Positions 1-7,955 of a DNA stretch of 64,000 nucleotides are shown here, one piece after another. Made by a program: the position numbers and the translations under genes. The DNA is from Neiella holothuriorum. Lineage in GTDB: Bacteria; Pseudomonadota; Gammaproteobacteria; Enterobacterales; Neiellaceae. The notes under the pieces are model-generated. The model saw only the letters and a list, made by a program, of their open reading frames with translations. It had not been told where the DNA came from and ran no database searches. Each line of letters starts with the position of its first letter. Positions within the stretch are counted from its first letter, which is position 1. The stretch spans positions 1 to 64,000 of the forward strand of contig NZ_JAHZSS010000013.1 in the NCBI RefSeq assembly GCF_019457915.1. The letters run 5' to 3'.

Positions 1-57
1 ATGAAAGACATTCATCCATGAATATCATCGACATTAGTACATCCATGTACGTCAAAG

Positions 58-84
58 CCCGTTACTGATGTAGCGGGATTTTTT
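58..84 (+). terminator. Rho-independent terminator of an upstream gene
   Basis: The arms CCCGTTA (58-64) and TAGCGGG (71-77) pair as a 7-bp stem with one G-U pair and a 6-nt loop, followed by six T. It probably ends a gene lying left of the window. A second inverted repeat, GTACAT-CC-ATGTAC (37-50), sits just before it. No credible gene is seen in bases 1-281; the 65-codon open frame that starts at 83 shows no family features and runs through the next hairpin. Confidence 0.6.
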
Positions 85-221
85 GCTTTTTGGGGAAAAT
101 GCAGCGACTCACCAAGCAACTCGTCGTCTGACAGGCCAAGCAAGACTCACCTGCGCTGGCTCAATCCAACTTAAACTAAATTCCAACACCACTGCTCGCT
201 CTGAGATTTTTTGCTTGTTTA

Positions 222-257
222 CACAAAAGCCCGATTCGTCAGAACCGGGCTTTTGTG
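222..257. terminator. Bidirectional terminator hairpin
   Basis: A perfect 12-bp inverted repeat, CACAAAAGCCCG (222-233) and CGGGCTTTTGTG (246-257), with a 12-nt loop. The A-rich left arm and T-rich right arm give a U-tract in either direction. It lies 24 bp beyond the stop of the minus-strand gene at 282-1457 and most likely terminates it. Confidence 0.7.
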
Positions 258-281
258 GATTTGCTATGGACAAAATCTAGT

Positions 282-1457
282 TCACAAACAGATGGCGGTA
301 GCATCGTGAGCGGTTTTAGCATTGAGTAGTAGAGACTCCACAATTTTGACTCGGTTGGGTTTTAACTCAAGCTGTTCAATTTGAAACCGTACGCGGGGTA
401 CCAGTTTGATAAGCTCAGCCGATGTAGGCTTTTTACCCGTCAATGCTTCTATTTCGAAGAATGAATCCGGTGAGAAAAATTGGCTTTGATGCTCTGTTGG
501 TAACTGCACTTCTGCTGAATAAAGCCAGCCAGTTTCCTTACTTGCAAGGCTGTAGCTTAGGTTATGCGATACCGAAATGATTCGTTCACCGTCATGAACT
601 CTCCATAAACAAAATAACTCGATCTGCTCGATATCGGGTGGCACTTCAACAAAGTAGCCAGCAACATCTGCAAGCTGTGCAATGGCAAAACGGTTGTCAC
701 TGATTTCGCCAATTTGGCACTCAGGTAAGTTCTTCTTTGTATTGCCTAGCTTAACCTCTACCGATAATGAAACGGGATCGAAGGCAGTAGAAACTGCCGC
801 GTCGATAAACTTAAGTGTCGGATTGACATGAAAAATCTTATGGTTTGGTAAATCGTGTTTGGCAATATTCAATTGTTTGGATACAGCGTTCGAGATGGTC
901 TCGTTTGCGCGGATTTGCAGATCATTCCAGCGAAACCAACGTGCTGCCTGCTGCGGCGTTAACCCATTCGCATAATGCATGATAGCGATGTGTTCGTTGA
1001 TCATCGGTTGGGCATTCGGCATTAATGCATGAATGCGTTGTAACTCATTACGCCAGTTTTGCCATTGGTTGCCAAAACGCCGAGTCAGTTTGGCGTGAAG
1101 CCAGTTTTGGCATTTTGTGGTCATTTGAACTTGCTGGTTCACTTCATCAACGGTCAGCCAATCACCTGCCGCCAGCGTTGTTAAGGTTTGCTCTAATGTG
1201 AGCGCACCTTCCATGTCGATATCAAAGCCAAGGGCTCTACACTGCTGCTCTGATAAACCACACCGTTCAACCTTTAGGTAGTTTCGATAAGCGCTACATA
1301 GTTGCTCGTATTGATAATTGGTCGTGGGCCACATCCAACGAATCAGGTTAATTTGGCCTTTAGAAAGCAGATGTTCATCGATGGTAAAGTCATTTGCTGG
1401 CCGGCGGAAAATGTGTGTTTCTGATGCCGTGTTTGGGTTATTGCGGGAAAAAATCAT
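282..1457 (-). CDS. Uncharacterised 391-aa protein
   Basis: I do not recognise this family. The protein has no signal peptide and no membrane segment, so it is probably cytoplasmic. It contains several Trp/Gln-rich stretches in the first half (for example RWMWPTTNYQYEQL and RRFGNQWQNWRNEL) and a beta-rich second half. The frame is intact, has normal composition and is followed by a terminator hairpin, so it is very likely a real gene. It is monocistronic: the next gene to the right is divergent, and the two are separated by a gap of about 340 bp. Nothing around it points to a role in the EPS system. Confidence 0.6.
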   Translation of the reverse strand: MIFSRNNPNTASETHIFRRPANDFTIDEHLLSKGQINLIRWMWPTTNYQYEQLCSAYRNYLKVERCGLSEQQCRALGFDIDMEGALTLEQTLTTLAAGDWLTVDEVNQQVQMTTKCQNWLHAKLTRRFGNQWQNWRNELQRIHALMPNAQPMINEHIAIMHYANGLTPQQAARWFRWNDLQIRANETISNAVSKQLNIAKHDLPNHKIFHVNPTLKFIDAAVSTAFDPVSLSVEVKLGNTKKNLPECQIGEISDNRFAIAQLADVAGYFVEVPPDIEQIELFCLWRVHDGERIISVSHNLSYSLASKETGWLYSAEVQLPTEHQSQFFSPDSFFEIEALTGKKPTSAELIKLVPRVRFQIEQLELKPNRVKIVESLLLNAKTAHDATAICL

Positions 1458-1699
1458 AGGGTCGCCTTGTTCTGTGTGTCTGTGAGCAGCCTTGAGTGAA
1501 TTTGTTGTTGTTATATCGTCTGGAAAATACAGCTCTATGGCTGCTTTTAACTCAATGCTGATGGTTAGAATATCAATGGATTAGAGCTTGGCGTTTAATT
1601 CGATAAGGCAACAAAATCAATTTGCTGAGCAGTTCAAAAAATTGGCCTTACCAAATTAAATTATAGTGATCTAGTTAAAATATGAGTCGCCTCAAAGAA

Positions 1700-1768
1700 G
1701 CGAACATTCGCACCAATAAAGGCGAATGCTTAACAGATCCCTAACAGGGATCTGTGGTAAAATTCGCC
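1700..1768 (+). promoter_or_regulatory. Leader with mutually exclusive hairpins upstream of the symporter
   Basis: Three pairings can be drawn. CATTCGC (1705-1711) pairs with GCGAATG (1722-1728). GGCGAAT (1721-1727) pairs equally well with ATTCGCC (1762-1768). ACAGATCCCT (1733-1742) pairs with AGGGATCTGT (1746-1755), which is nested inside the second option. The first two options share bases and exclude each other, as in attenuators and riboswitch-like leaders. The block ends 33 bp before the preferred ATG of the symporter. No U-tract follows, so control would be on translation or by a bound protein. The rest of the gap 1458-1699 shows nothing clear. Function is inference. Confidence 0.4.
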
Positions 1769-1801
1769 CAATTTCTATCGCCCTCACTTCAAAGAACACT
1801 A

Positions 1802-2995
1802 ATGAATTTATTATTAAAGTTAATTATCGGCATTGCCGCAGGCCTACTTGCCGGTGCTTTTGCGCCTGAGTGGGTTGCGCGCATCTTGCTTACCATTCAA
1901 GAGTTTGTTGGCCAATTGATTGGGTTTACGATTCCGCTCATAATTTTGTTGTATATCGCGAGTGGTATTGGCGCATTGCCACGGCAGTCAGGAAAACTAC
2001 TCGGCCATACTGTGGGACTTGCTTATGGCTCGACGGTAATCGCCGGTACGATTGCATTCTTAGTTGCTAGCCAATTGCTACCTGGCCTAGTTTCGCCTCA
2101 TGCGCTACCTGATGCTGAGCGTGCTACGCAAATCGGGCCTTATCTACAAATTGCCGTACCGCCACCGCTGGGTATTATGACTGCCTTAGTGTTGGCGTTT
2201 GTGCTAGGTATTGGCATGAGTGCAATCCAATCGAAACAACTCTCGGTGGTGATTGAAGAAGGACGCTCCATTGTCGACTTATTACTAAGCAAGGTGATTA
2301 TTCCAGCGCTACCGTTTTATATCGCAGGGGTATTTACGCATATGATGCTGGAAGGCTCCGCGGTATCAACGCTCAAAACCTTTGCTGTGGTATTGCTGCT
2401 TGCGGTAGCAATGCATTGGCTATGGCTTACTTCGCTCTATCTGGTGACTGGTATTATTCATAAAAAACCGCCGATCGTTTTGCTGAAAAATATGCTGCCA
2501 GCTTATTTCACGGCGTTAGGTACTATGTCGAGCGCTGCAACAATTGCGGTGTCACTACAAAGTAGTAAGAACAATCAGGTGAAAGAGCCTATCGCCAATT
2601 TTGCGATTCCACTTTGTGCAACCATTCACCTGTCTGGCTCGGTGATCACGATTGTGACGTGTACTACGGCAGTGATGCTGATGACACCGAGCTTAGGTGA
2701 ACCAACGCTAGCGAATATTGTGCCCTTTATTATGATGCTGGGCGTGACGTTAGTTGCAGCACCCGGAGCGCCCGGCGGCGCGATTATGGCTGCGCTGGGT
2801 ATTTTGGCGTCGATGCTAGGGTTTGATGAAGCTGCGATTGCGTTGATGATTGCGCTGTATTTGGCACAAGATAGTTTCGGGACGGCCTGTAATGTCACTG
2901 GTGATGGTGTTATCGCGCTGTGGTTAGATCGCTGGCACGGCGAAGCGACTGTCCAAGCGGCCTCTGCCTCAGAGGCTCGTGAGCAATTCTTGTAG
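1802..2995 (+). CDS. Dicarboxylate/amino acid:cation symporter (DAACS family)
   Basis: Inner-membrane secondary transporter of the GltP/SstT superfamily, importing an amino acid or dicarboxylate with Na+ or H+. Conserved parts seen are the HP1 serine-rich loop (TMSSAATIA), the glycine-rich HP2 region (APGAPGGAIMAALG) and the TM8 signature DSFGTACNVTGD. In acidic-substrate members TM8 reads D-x-x-R-T-x-x-N-V-x-G-D; here the substrate-carboxylate-binding Arg is Gly, so glutamate/aspartate is unlikely. I prefer the ATG at 1802 (MNLLLKLIIG), giving 397 aa, over the upstream GTG at 1754, which lies inside a hairpin. Its 3' end overlaps the convergent protease gene by 27 bp. Substrate not assigned. 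Confidence 0.85.
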   Translation: MNLLLKLIIGIAAGLLAGAFAPEWVARILLTIQEFVGQLIGFTIPLIILLYIASGIGALPRQSGKLLGHTVGLAYGSTVIAGTIAFLVASQLLPGLVSPHALPDAERATQIGPYLQIAVPPPLGIMTALVLAFVLGIGMSAIQSKQLSVVIEEGRSIVDLLLSKVIIPALPFYIAGVFTHMMLEGSAVSTLKTFAVVLLLAVAMHWLWLTSLYLVTGIIHKKPPIVLLKNMLPAYFTALGTMSSAATIAVSLQSSKNNQVKEPIANFAIPLCATIHLSGSVITIVTCTTAVMLMTPSLGEPTLANIVPFIMMLGVTLVAAPGAPGGAIMAALGILASMLGFDEAAIALMIALYLAQDSFGTACNVTGDGVIALWLDRWHGEATVQAASASEAREQFL

Positions 2996-3742
2996 GTGTT
3001 TAACCGGTATGGCATAGGAGATGGCGCTCGGTTTAGTGAGTGCCGACTCCTTGTTGCCGGTGAGAAGTACCTTATTTATCACAGCGATCACTTCGCCAGT
3101 TGTTTGGTCATAGACAGGGCTGCCGCTATTGCCCGGATAAGCCGTTGCATCAAGCTGATAGACTTCAAATGGGTGCTTCATACGCTTTAATTGTTTGGCC
3201 GTTAACTTACCCACTTGTGGTACGGGCAAAATGACTGGGGTTTTGGCGGCAATGATGCCGCGATGCGTGGTGGGATAAAGCCCAAGTACCGGCCCGATGG
3301 GAAATCCTGTAAAGGCGATTGCTTGCCCTTCCAGTACCGTTTGATTGGAAAAGCTGAGCGGAGGTAGCCGTTTTCCTTGAAACCGCACGATGGCTAAGTC
3401 GTGTTCGTCATCTTTTGCTACCAGTGTTGCTTTGTACACCTCAGAGGTTCTGCCGCCAGGCACAAGCACTGCAATCGATTGATTCCGTTCACTGTTTAAG
3501 TCTGGGATGGCGTGAGCATTGGTGGCTACCAGTTGGCCATTTCCAATCACAAAGCCAGTGGCACTGAGTGTTGTTTTCGGAGCACTTCGCGGATCATGTA
3601 AGCCAATACCAACAATGCTGGGTTTTACCTTAAGAATGGTTTTTGGGAGCGGATTGTGGGCGTGCACCGGTGAAGCAGAAAGACTAATTGTGATAACCAG
3701 TATCCATCTAATATAACGTGCAGCCTTGCTTAGCGTATTCAT
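2969..3742 (-). CDS. Secreted trypsin-like serine protease
   Basis: A 257-aa periplasmic or secreted peptidase of the chymotrypsin fold. It has an N-terminal signal peptide (hydrophobic stretch about 11-27, cleavage near VHA). The triad is visible as His77 (TNAHAI), Asp115 (DEHDLAIV) and Ser206 (GNSGSPV). There is no PDZ domain, so it resembles the protease core of DegP/HtrA-like proteins or stand-alone trypsin-like peptidases. It is convergent with the symporter and overlaps its end by 27 bp. The PEP-CTERM gene lies divergently about 290 bp away. A role in processing surface proteins is possible, but nothing in the sequence shows it. Confidence 0.8.
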   Translation of the reverse strand: MNTLSKAARYIRWILVITISLSASPVHAHNPLPKTILKVKPSIVGIGLHDPRSAPKTTLSATGFVIGNGQLVATNAHAIPDLNSERNQSIAVLVPGGRTSEVYKATLVAKDDEHDLAIVRFQGKRLPPLSFSNQTVLEGQAIAFTGFPIGPVLGLYPTTHRGIIAAKTPVILPVPQVGKLTAKQLKRMKHPFEVYQLDATAYPGNSGSPVYDQTTGEVIAVINKVLLTGNKESALTKPSAISYAIPVKHLQELLTSL

Positions 3743-3862
3743 CCGATTTTATCCTGCTTATCTGCGTTTTAGGCATGTCAGTATAGCGAAACAGTACTAT
3801 TCAGATAGCGTTAAATGATTGCAGTAGCAATTGACAACGTGATGCCTTTTTTAATGTGATCG

Positions 3863-3897
3863 ATGTCAATATACCTGCCGGAAATGAATGTCAGTTT
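3863..3897 (+). promoter_or_regulatory. Direct repeats, possible activator sites
   Basis: ATGTCAATAT (3863-3872) and ATGTCAGTTT (3888-3897) repeat with a 25-bp period, about 110-140 bp upstream of the expected sigma54 start site. A third copy, ATGTCAGTAT, lies at 3775-3784. The location suits an enhancer for an NtrC-type activator such as PrsR. The match is short and may be chance. Confidence 0.25.
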
Positions 3898-3979
3898 TTT
3901 TTACATCGGGGTATTTTTGGGAGGTTGAAGTATAGAGATGGCTTCCTTAAGTTGTTGTTTTAAAAGTCAACGTTAATTA

Positions 3980-3995
3980 TGGCACAGTGAGTGCA
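3980..3995 (+). promoter_or_regulatory. Sigma54 (-24/-12) promoter of the PEP-CTERM gene
   Basis: TGGCAC-AGTGA-GTGCA matches the sigma54 consensus TGGCAC-N5-TTGCA, with correct spacing and a single mismatch in the -12 element. The predicted start of transcription is near 4006, leaving a short leader with a GGAGA ribosome site before the ATG at 4034. PEP-CTERM genes in prsK/prsR genomes are known to carry such promoters, and prsR is in this window. Confidence 0.75.
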
Positions 3996-4033
3996 TTAGT
4001 CATCGCAACCAAACACTCTCTCGGAGAACGGAC

Positions 4034-4759
4034 ATGAAATTTACTAAACTTATGGGGCTGGCAGCAGCCGCAGTATTCGCAACAAGCGCCAATGCCGGCA
4101 AAATGGTATTGGATGATTTCTCTTTTTATTCGATTAATGAAGACACCCTTGTCGATGGCGTTTCAACAGTTGTTGGTATCAACAACGCTGGAGCTACCAC
4201 AACATACACATTGACCAAATACGAAAGTTCTTCTGATGCGTTTACAGCTGACGCAACAGCTCTAAGCTCTGTCGCTGATGAAAAGGGAAACATTCTGAGC
4301 TATGAAAATGGTGGCTCTGCTTTCTCTAAGTTAGATATTGATTGGTCTGCGACTGACGGCATTCACCCAGAGGAATCTGGCACACCGTATTACGACATTT
4401 CAATGTGGGAAGGTTTTTACCTCGACGTAATTTTTGCAGATGCAACGCTACTATTTAGTGCCTCTATTACTGATATTTACGGTAACATGGTGTCGTTATC
4501 GGATAGTGTTGCTGAAACTATTAACGGCGAAATTGTTTTCATCGATTTCGACTTGTTTAGTGGAGATGCTGCAATGAATTTGTCACGAGTCGACTCTGTG
4601 ATGATTAGTTTTGGCGGAGCATATGATGCGTTCACTAATCCGAACGGTGGTCTGGATGTAACTCTTGCCGAAGTAGGCCTTATCCCAGAACCAGCGATGC
4701 TAGCAGTATTTGGTTTGGGTTTAGTTGGCTTGGGCATGAGCCGCCGCCGTAAAGCTTAA
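4034..4759 (+). CDS. PEP-CTERM sorting-domain protein (exosortase A substrate)
   Basis: A 241-aa exported protein. It begins with a Sec signal peptide (MKFTKLMGLAAAAVFATSANA) and ends with a canonical PEP-CTERM tripartite signal: Pro-Glu-Pro at 218-220, a hydrophobic helix (MLAVFGLGLVGLGM) and the basic tail SRRRKA. Exosortase (encoded at 43758-45218) is expected to cut at the PEP motif and release or transfer the protein during export. The body between is acidic and Ser/Thr/Asp-rich with no recognised domain and no cysteine. It is a single gene with its own sigma54 promoter and terminator, and it is the only PEP-CTERM protein found in the window. Confidence 0.92.
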   Translation: MKFTKLMGLAAAAVFATSANAGKMVLDDFSFYSINEDTLVDGVSTVVGINNAGATTTYTLTKYESSSDAFTADATALSSVADEKGNILSYENGGSAFSKLDIDWSATDGIHPEESGTPYYDISMWEGFYLDVIFADATLLFSASITDIYGNMVSLSDSVAETINGEIVFIDFDLFSGDAAMNLSRVDSVMISFGGAYDAFTNPNGGLDVTLAEVGLIPEPAMLAVFGLGLVGLGMSRRRKA

Positions 4760-4780
4760 ACGTAGATGTAGAGCTTATTA

Positions 4781-4806
4781 AAAAAACCTGCTTCGGCAGG
4801 TTTTTT
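4781..4806 (+). terminator. Strong rho-independent terminator
   Basis: AAAAAACCTGC-TTCG-GCAGGTTTTTT is a perfect 11-bp stem with a UUCG tetraloop and a T-tract, 21 bp after the PEP-CTERM stop codon. By symmetry it also works for the minus-strand operon ending at 4871. Confidence 0.92.
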
Positions 4807-4870
4807 GTTATGTAAGTTTTAGCCCTTAATTATGGACAAATGCTCCGGTAGCATGTGCTTTCGTTTGTAG

Positions 4871-6004
4871 CTACTTTATTTCCAACTCCTCTAAGCTTTT
4901 TCTCACAGAGCGATATTGTACTGGGTTACTATGGCCTAAGCGGCCCATGAATACGGCTCTATTGACAGTATCTACTCCAAGCATTTGCTTTAGTTCAGTA
5001 TCCATTTTCTGAGCATTTGTATTGGCTTTTACATCGGTTGTAAAACTAACACCATCGCGAATGTATTCAGAAAAGATAATCGGAGTTTGCTCGGGCTGAA
5101 AGCCCAATTGCACGATGTCGCTTTGTAGCCAGAACCGTTGTACTGCCCTGCCTGCGTTAACATAGTCTTCTAAGGTTTTGGGCTCTTGTTCGGCAATAAT
5201 CACGAAGTGGGTGCCGCAACAAATTGCTGTCATGTAGTCCATGATTAGCTTGGGCCAAACGGTGCCAGCTAAGTAAGTGGCTACAAAATGGAATCGGTCC
5301 CAGCTTGCCAGTACCCACTCCATCATGATCACAGTTAACGGATCGAGCCCTAGCGCTTTAGCAGGAATCTTGTTCTTGCTAAATTCGCTGTTGGCTAATT
5401 GATTCGGGCTGCCATCATTCTTTTTAGCCGTGAACTCAATAATACGTGAATGGGTATCATAGCCTTCGCGCATTAGGTAGCGAGTTGTTGCATTACCGTA
5501 CATCAGCTTGGCGATTTGCTTTTTATCGTCAACGGAATCAAGCCAAATGACCGAATAGCCCGTTGGCAAGCTTTGTTCAAGCGCTTGTTTATCAAGTGGA
5601 GACAATCCACTTCGGCTCATTAATTTACGTTGAACCGTTCGGGTTTTGATGGACGAAAATAATGGCTGTACTGCTGGCTCTGAGGCCGATAGGTTAACTT
5701 TAAAGGTTGGGTGTGAGCTGTAAGCTTCGTCCGTAGGCTGTTTACCAAAGCGATTTTCAACTAATTCGATCTGCGTGCTGAAGCCCTGTTGCAAGGCAGC
5801 AATTTCTAACGTTTCAAGTAAGCAGCCAAGAGCAAGCTTACTAGCATTACCTTTCTTGTCATAGACGAGCCAATCGCTTTCATCATGGCCATGAATAATA
5901 GCTTCAAGATCATTAACAAATTCGAATTGCCAGTTTTGGACATTGTCGCCACTTGGCGCCCAGCGGGCGTAATCGAAAATTTGCTTGATTGGAGAGTCTG
6001 ACAT
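4871..6004 (-). CDS. Nitroreductase-like flavoprotein, PEP-CTERM-associated trio
   Basis: A 377-aa protein that starts like an FMN-dependent nitroreductase (FDYARWAPSGDNVQNWQF, where the R-x-S/A-P-S-x-x-N-x-Q-x-W pattern binds FMN). It has a late segment compatible with the family's second half (GRAVQRFWLQSDIVQLGFQP). It is longer than a single nitroreductase domain (about 200 aa) and has a middle insertion with a hydrophobic stretch around PKLIMDYMTAICCGTHFV. It is the last gene of the operon acyltransferase-ThiF-nitroreductase, 10 bp after the ThiF stop. In azole and thiopeptide pathways such enzymes oxidise rings made after adenylation; whether this one does so is unknown. Confidence 0.7.
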   Translation of the reverse strand: MSDSPIKQIFDYARWAPSGDNVQNWQFEFVNDLEAIIHGHDESDWLVYDKKGNASKLALGCLLETLEIAALQQGFSTQIELVENRFGKQPTDEAYSSHPTFKVNLSASEPAVQPLFSSIKTRTVQRKLMSRSGLSPLDKQALEQSLPTGYSVIWLDSVDDKKQIAKLMYGNATTRYLMREGYDTHSRIIEFTAKKNDGSPNQLANSEFSKNKIPAKALGLDPLTVIMMEWVLASWDRFHFVATYLAGTVWPKLIMDYMTAICCGTHFVIIAEQEPKTLEDYVNAGRAVQRFWLQSDIVQLGFQPEQTPIIFSEYIRDGVSFTTDVKANTNAQKMDTELKQMLGVDTVNRAVFMGRLGHSNPVQYRSVRKSLEELEIK

Positions 6005-6014
6005 ATTGCCCCCG

Positions 6015-6875
6015 TTAGTTTTTAAGGACCACTCGTTTGGCGATGGCGAACATTAAACGCTGCCATGGATGACGATTACCAAATGGGCGCCAAGTTTTTA
6101 CAAATTTGTCACGGTAGCCATCAAAGTGTAAGCCCCAAGGCGCTGCTAATACGGGGCCTCGATTTAGCAATATTTTAAGTGCATAAGTACCTGCAATTCC
6201 TGCACAGAACTTCACTGACATAGGAGTAGATGGCCCTTTCTTAGCCTGAAAATCTGCACGAGAAGGGTCGACGAGATAAGAGCGCTGTAACATGGCAGGG
6301 GAGAGGCCAATAAGGAAGTTGATGTACTGCTCTTCTTCTGTTTTTCGATCATTGAAGCGGAAGTATTCTTCGTAATTCATTTTTCCGGGCATAAAGCAAA
6401 CAACTGATGTGCCCATGCCCAATGGTGCGGCGATAACAACGGGGATATTCTTTTCATAGCATTTGCTGAGAACCGTTTTTCGAGCTTCCAGCGCAAAAAA
6501 ATCTAAGCTATCTACGTATATATCGACGCCTTCTAAAAATTCATCAACGTTATGCTCAAAAATCCCTTCAGGAAATACTTTTACATCAGCATCGGGGTTA
6601 ATGTCTTTACAAACTTCTGCCATGACTTCAACCTTGGGGCGGTCGAGGGTCGACATAAATGCGCCGGCTTGGCGGTTAAAGTTATGCACTTCGAACTCGT
6701 CGAAATCTGACAAATTGAAATTCTGAATTCCGAGCCGAGCAAGAGTTACTGCATGTTCTCCGCCTACTCCGCCAGAACCAGCAATGGCTACCCGCTTATG
6801 TCGTAGAGTTTGCTGTTCACTTTCAGTTACCCAGCCGATGTTACGTGAGAAAGCCGATTCATAATCAAACATCAT
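6015..6875 (-). CDS. ThiF/MoeB/E1-like adenylyltransferase
   Basis: A 286-aa E1-like enzyme. It shows the Rossmann ATP site AGSGGVGGEH, the acidic strand SDFDEFEVHNFNRQ with the ThiF-type N-x-N-R-Q, and a later Asp-containing strand (DIYVDSLDFFALE). Such enzymes activate a C-terminal or small-molecule carboxylate as an AMP ester. I see no CxxC zinc pairs and no obvious catalytic-Cys loop, so sulfur transfer is not indicated. It sits between the acyltransferase (22-bp gap) and the nitroreductase (10-bp gap), suggesting the three act on one product. The start could be either of two consecutive ATG codons (6875 or 6872). Confidence 0.8.
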   Translation of the reverse strand: MMFDYESAFSRNIGWVTESEQQTLRHKRVAIAGSGGVGGEHAVTLARLGIQNFNLSDFDEFEVHNFNRQAGAFMSTLDRPKVEVMAEVCKDINPDADVKVFPEGIFEHNVDEFLEGVDIYVDSLDFFALEARKTVLSKCYEKNIPVVIAAPLGMGTSVVCFMPGKMNYEEYFRFNDRKTEEEQYINFLIGLSPAMLQRSYLVDPSRADFQAKKGPSTPMSVKFCAGIAGTYALKILLNRGPVLAAPWGLHFDGYRDKFVKTWRPFGNRHPWQRLMFAIAKRVVLKN

Positions 6876-6897
6876 TCAATGTCCTTTTGATTGGGAC

Positions 6898-7716
6898 TCA
6901 GTTGATTTGAGGGTTTTGCGCGACAATATCTTTGCTAATGTGTTTAAGCATCTTCTTAAACCCGCCCGATAAGCTTTTCATTAACATCTCACTGCTAATG
7001 TAATAAGGCGCGCGCTTACCGTGATATTCGATAGCTGGGCCAATTTGCGTGAAGGTGATACCAACAAAGCGCAAGCTGCGAGCTAATCTTGGCTCCATCA
7101 TGACAAAGCAATGGTTTCGGCCCGTATTGAGCGCCATAGATGCTCCTGAAAGGTAAAGCCCAACAGCTATAAAAGGAAAGCAACGAAGCTCGGTTTCAGA
7201 GTAGGTTTGTTGGTTGATTTCACCCGTTGCGGCGCTTGGAATCTTATCGGCATTACGGCGCCTAAATTCTGCTGGTACTGCTAACCGAGATATTTCACAG
7301 ATTTCTTCGCGCTTAAAGTTGCTTGGGTGGATCTGATTTTTTGAAATAGCGTCTGGGCAATATTCTTCAAGCGGTAGTTTTTCACTTTCGTTGGTGGAGT
7401 ACACCATTCGGACTGTGCCTGCAATTTCTGCACGCTGTTTGTGCTCTATTAAGCAATGGAGTGAGTGCCGGTCGAATTTGTCGGACTCACGGCCTGACGG
7501 GTCCTTGTCCAAGAAACTGAGCTCGTCACAGTAAACTTGGTGACGAACCTGAAAAGCCTGATTGAGCATCTCGTCAGAATTGGCAACCTTGGGAGAGAAG
7601 TAAGTGGAAAAATGAGACGAAATGTCATCTACTTTTTGATCGAGTAGGTGGCGCATGATCAATTTGGTGACAGCGCCAATGAATGGCTTGTCGGCCAAGT
7701 GTCGTAAGGCTCTCAT
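6898..7716 (-). CDS. PEP-CTERM/exosortase-associated GNAT acyltransferase
   Basis: A GNAT-fold protein of the exosortase-associated acyltransferase family, distantly related to autoinducer (LuxI-type) and N-acyl amino acid synthases. Visible features are FQVRHQVYCDEL, the acidic FDRHSLHCLI, the core strand AGTVRMVY, EISRLAVPAEFRRR, and a C-terminal FVMMEPRLARSLRFVGI. I chose the ATG at 7716 (MRALRHLADK), which has an AGGGAT ribosome site, over the frame start at 7743; this gives 272 aa. It is the first gene of the trio. The family occurs in genomes with XrtA systems, but its product is not established. An acylated amino acid or similar membrane signal is a fair guess. Confidence 0.82.
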   Translation of the reverse strand: MRALRHLADKPFIGAVTKLIMRHLLDQKVDDISSHFSTYFSPKVANSDEMLNQAFQVRHQVYCDELSFLDKDPSGRESDKFDRHSLHCLIEHKQRAEIAGTVRMVYSTNESEKLPLEEYCPDAISKNQIHPSNFKREEICEISRLAVPAEFRRRNADKIPSAATGEINQQTYSETELRCFPFIAVGLYLSGASMALNTGRNHCFVMMEPRLARSLRFVGITFTQIGPAIEYHGKRAPYYISSEMLMKSLSGGFKKMLKHISKDIVAQNPQIN

Positions 7717-7955
7717 TATTATCCCTTGTTTTCGTTTTCGCATGATTTTTTGTTTGCGCGAATATCCTTGACGTAAAACTTGCCTCTGGCTGAAACAAGT
7801 TGTTATCCCTTGCGTTAGATTAGCTTAACATCAATTAGCTTTTACACAGATTTTAAGTATAACACCAGCCCTCTTACTCGCTCCTTCAGCATGATATGAG
7901 CGGCGGTAAATGCTACTCACATCATACTTACAGGCTAGTAAATACCTGTTGGCCC

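Noticed and set aside
83-280. 65-codon open frame on the plus strand
   Set aside because: It covers a terminator hairpin, has no ribosome site and shows no family features.
294-304. GGCGGTAGCAT, similar to the RfaH ops/JUMPstart element
   Set aside because: It lies inside the minus-strand gene at 282-1457, close to no EPS start, so it is a chance match.
2626-3015. 129-codon frame on the minus strand opposite the symporter end
   Set aside because: It is a shadow of the transporter and overlaps the protease gene, with low-complexity composition.
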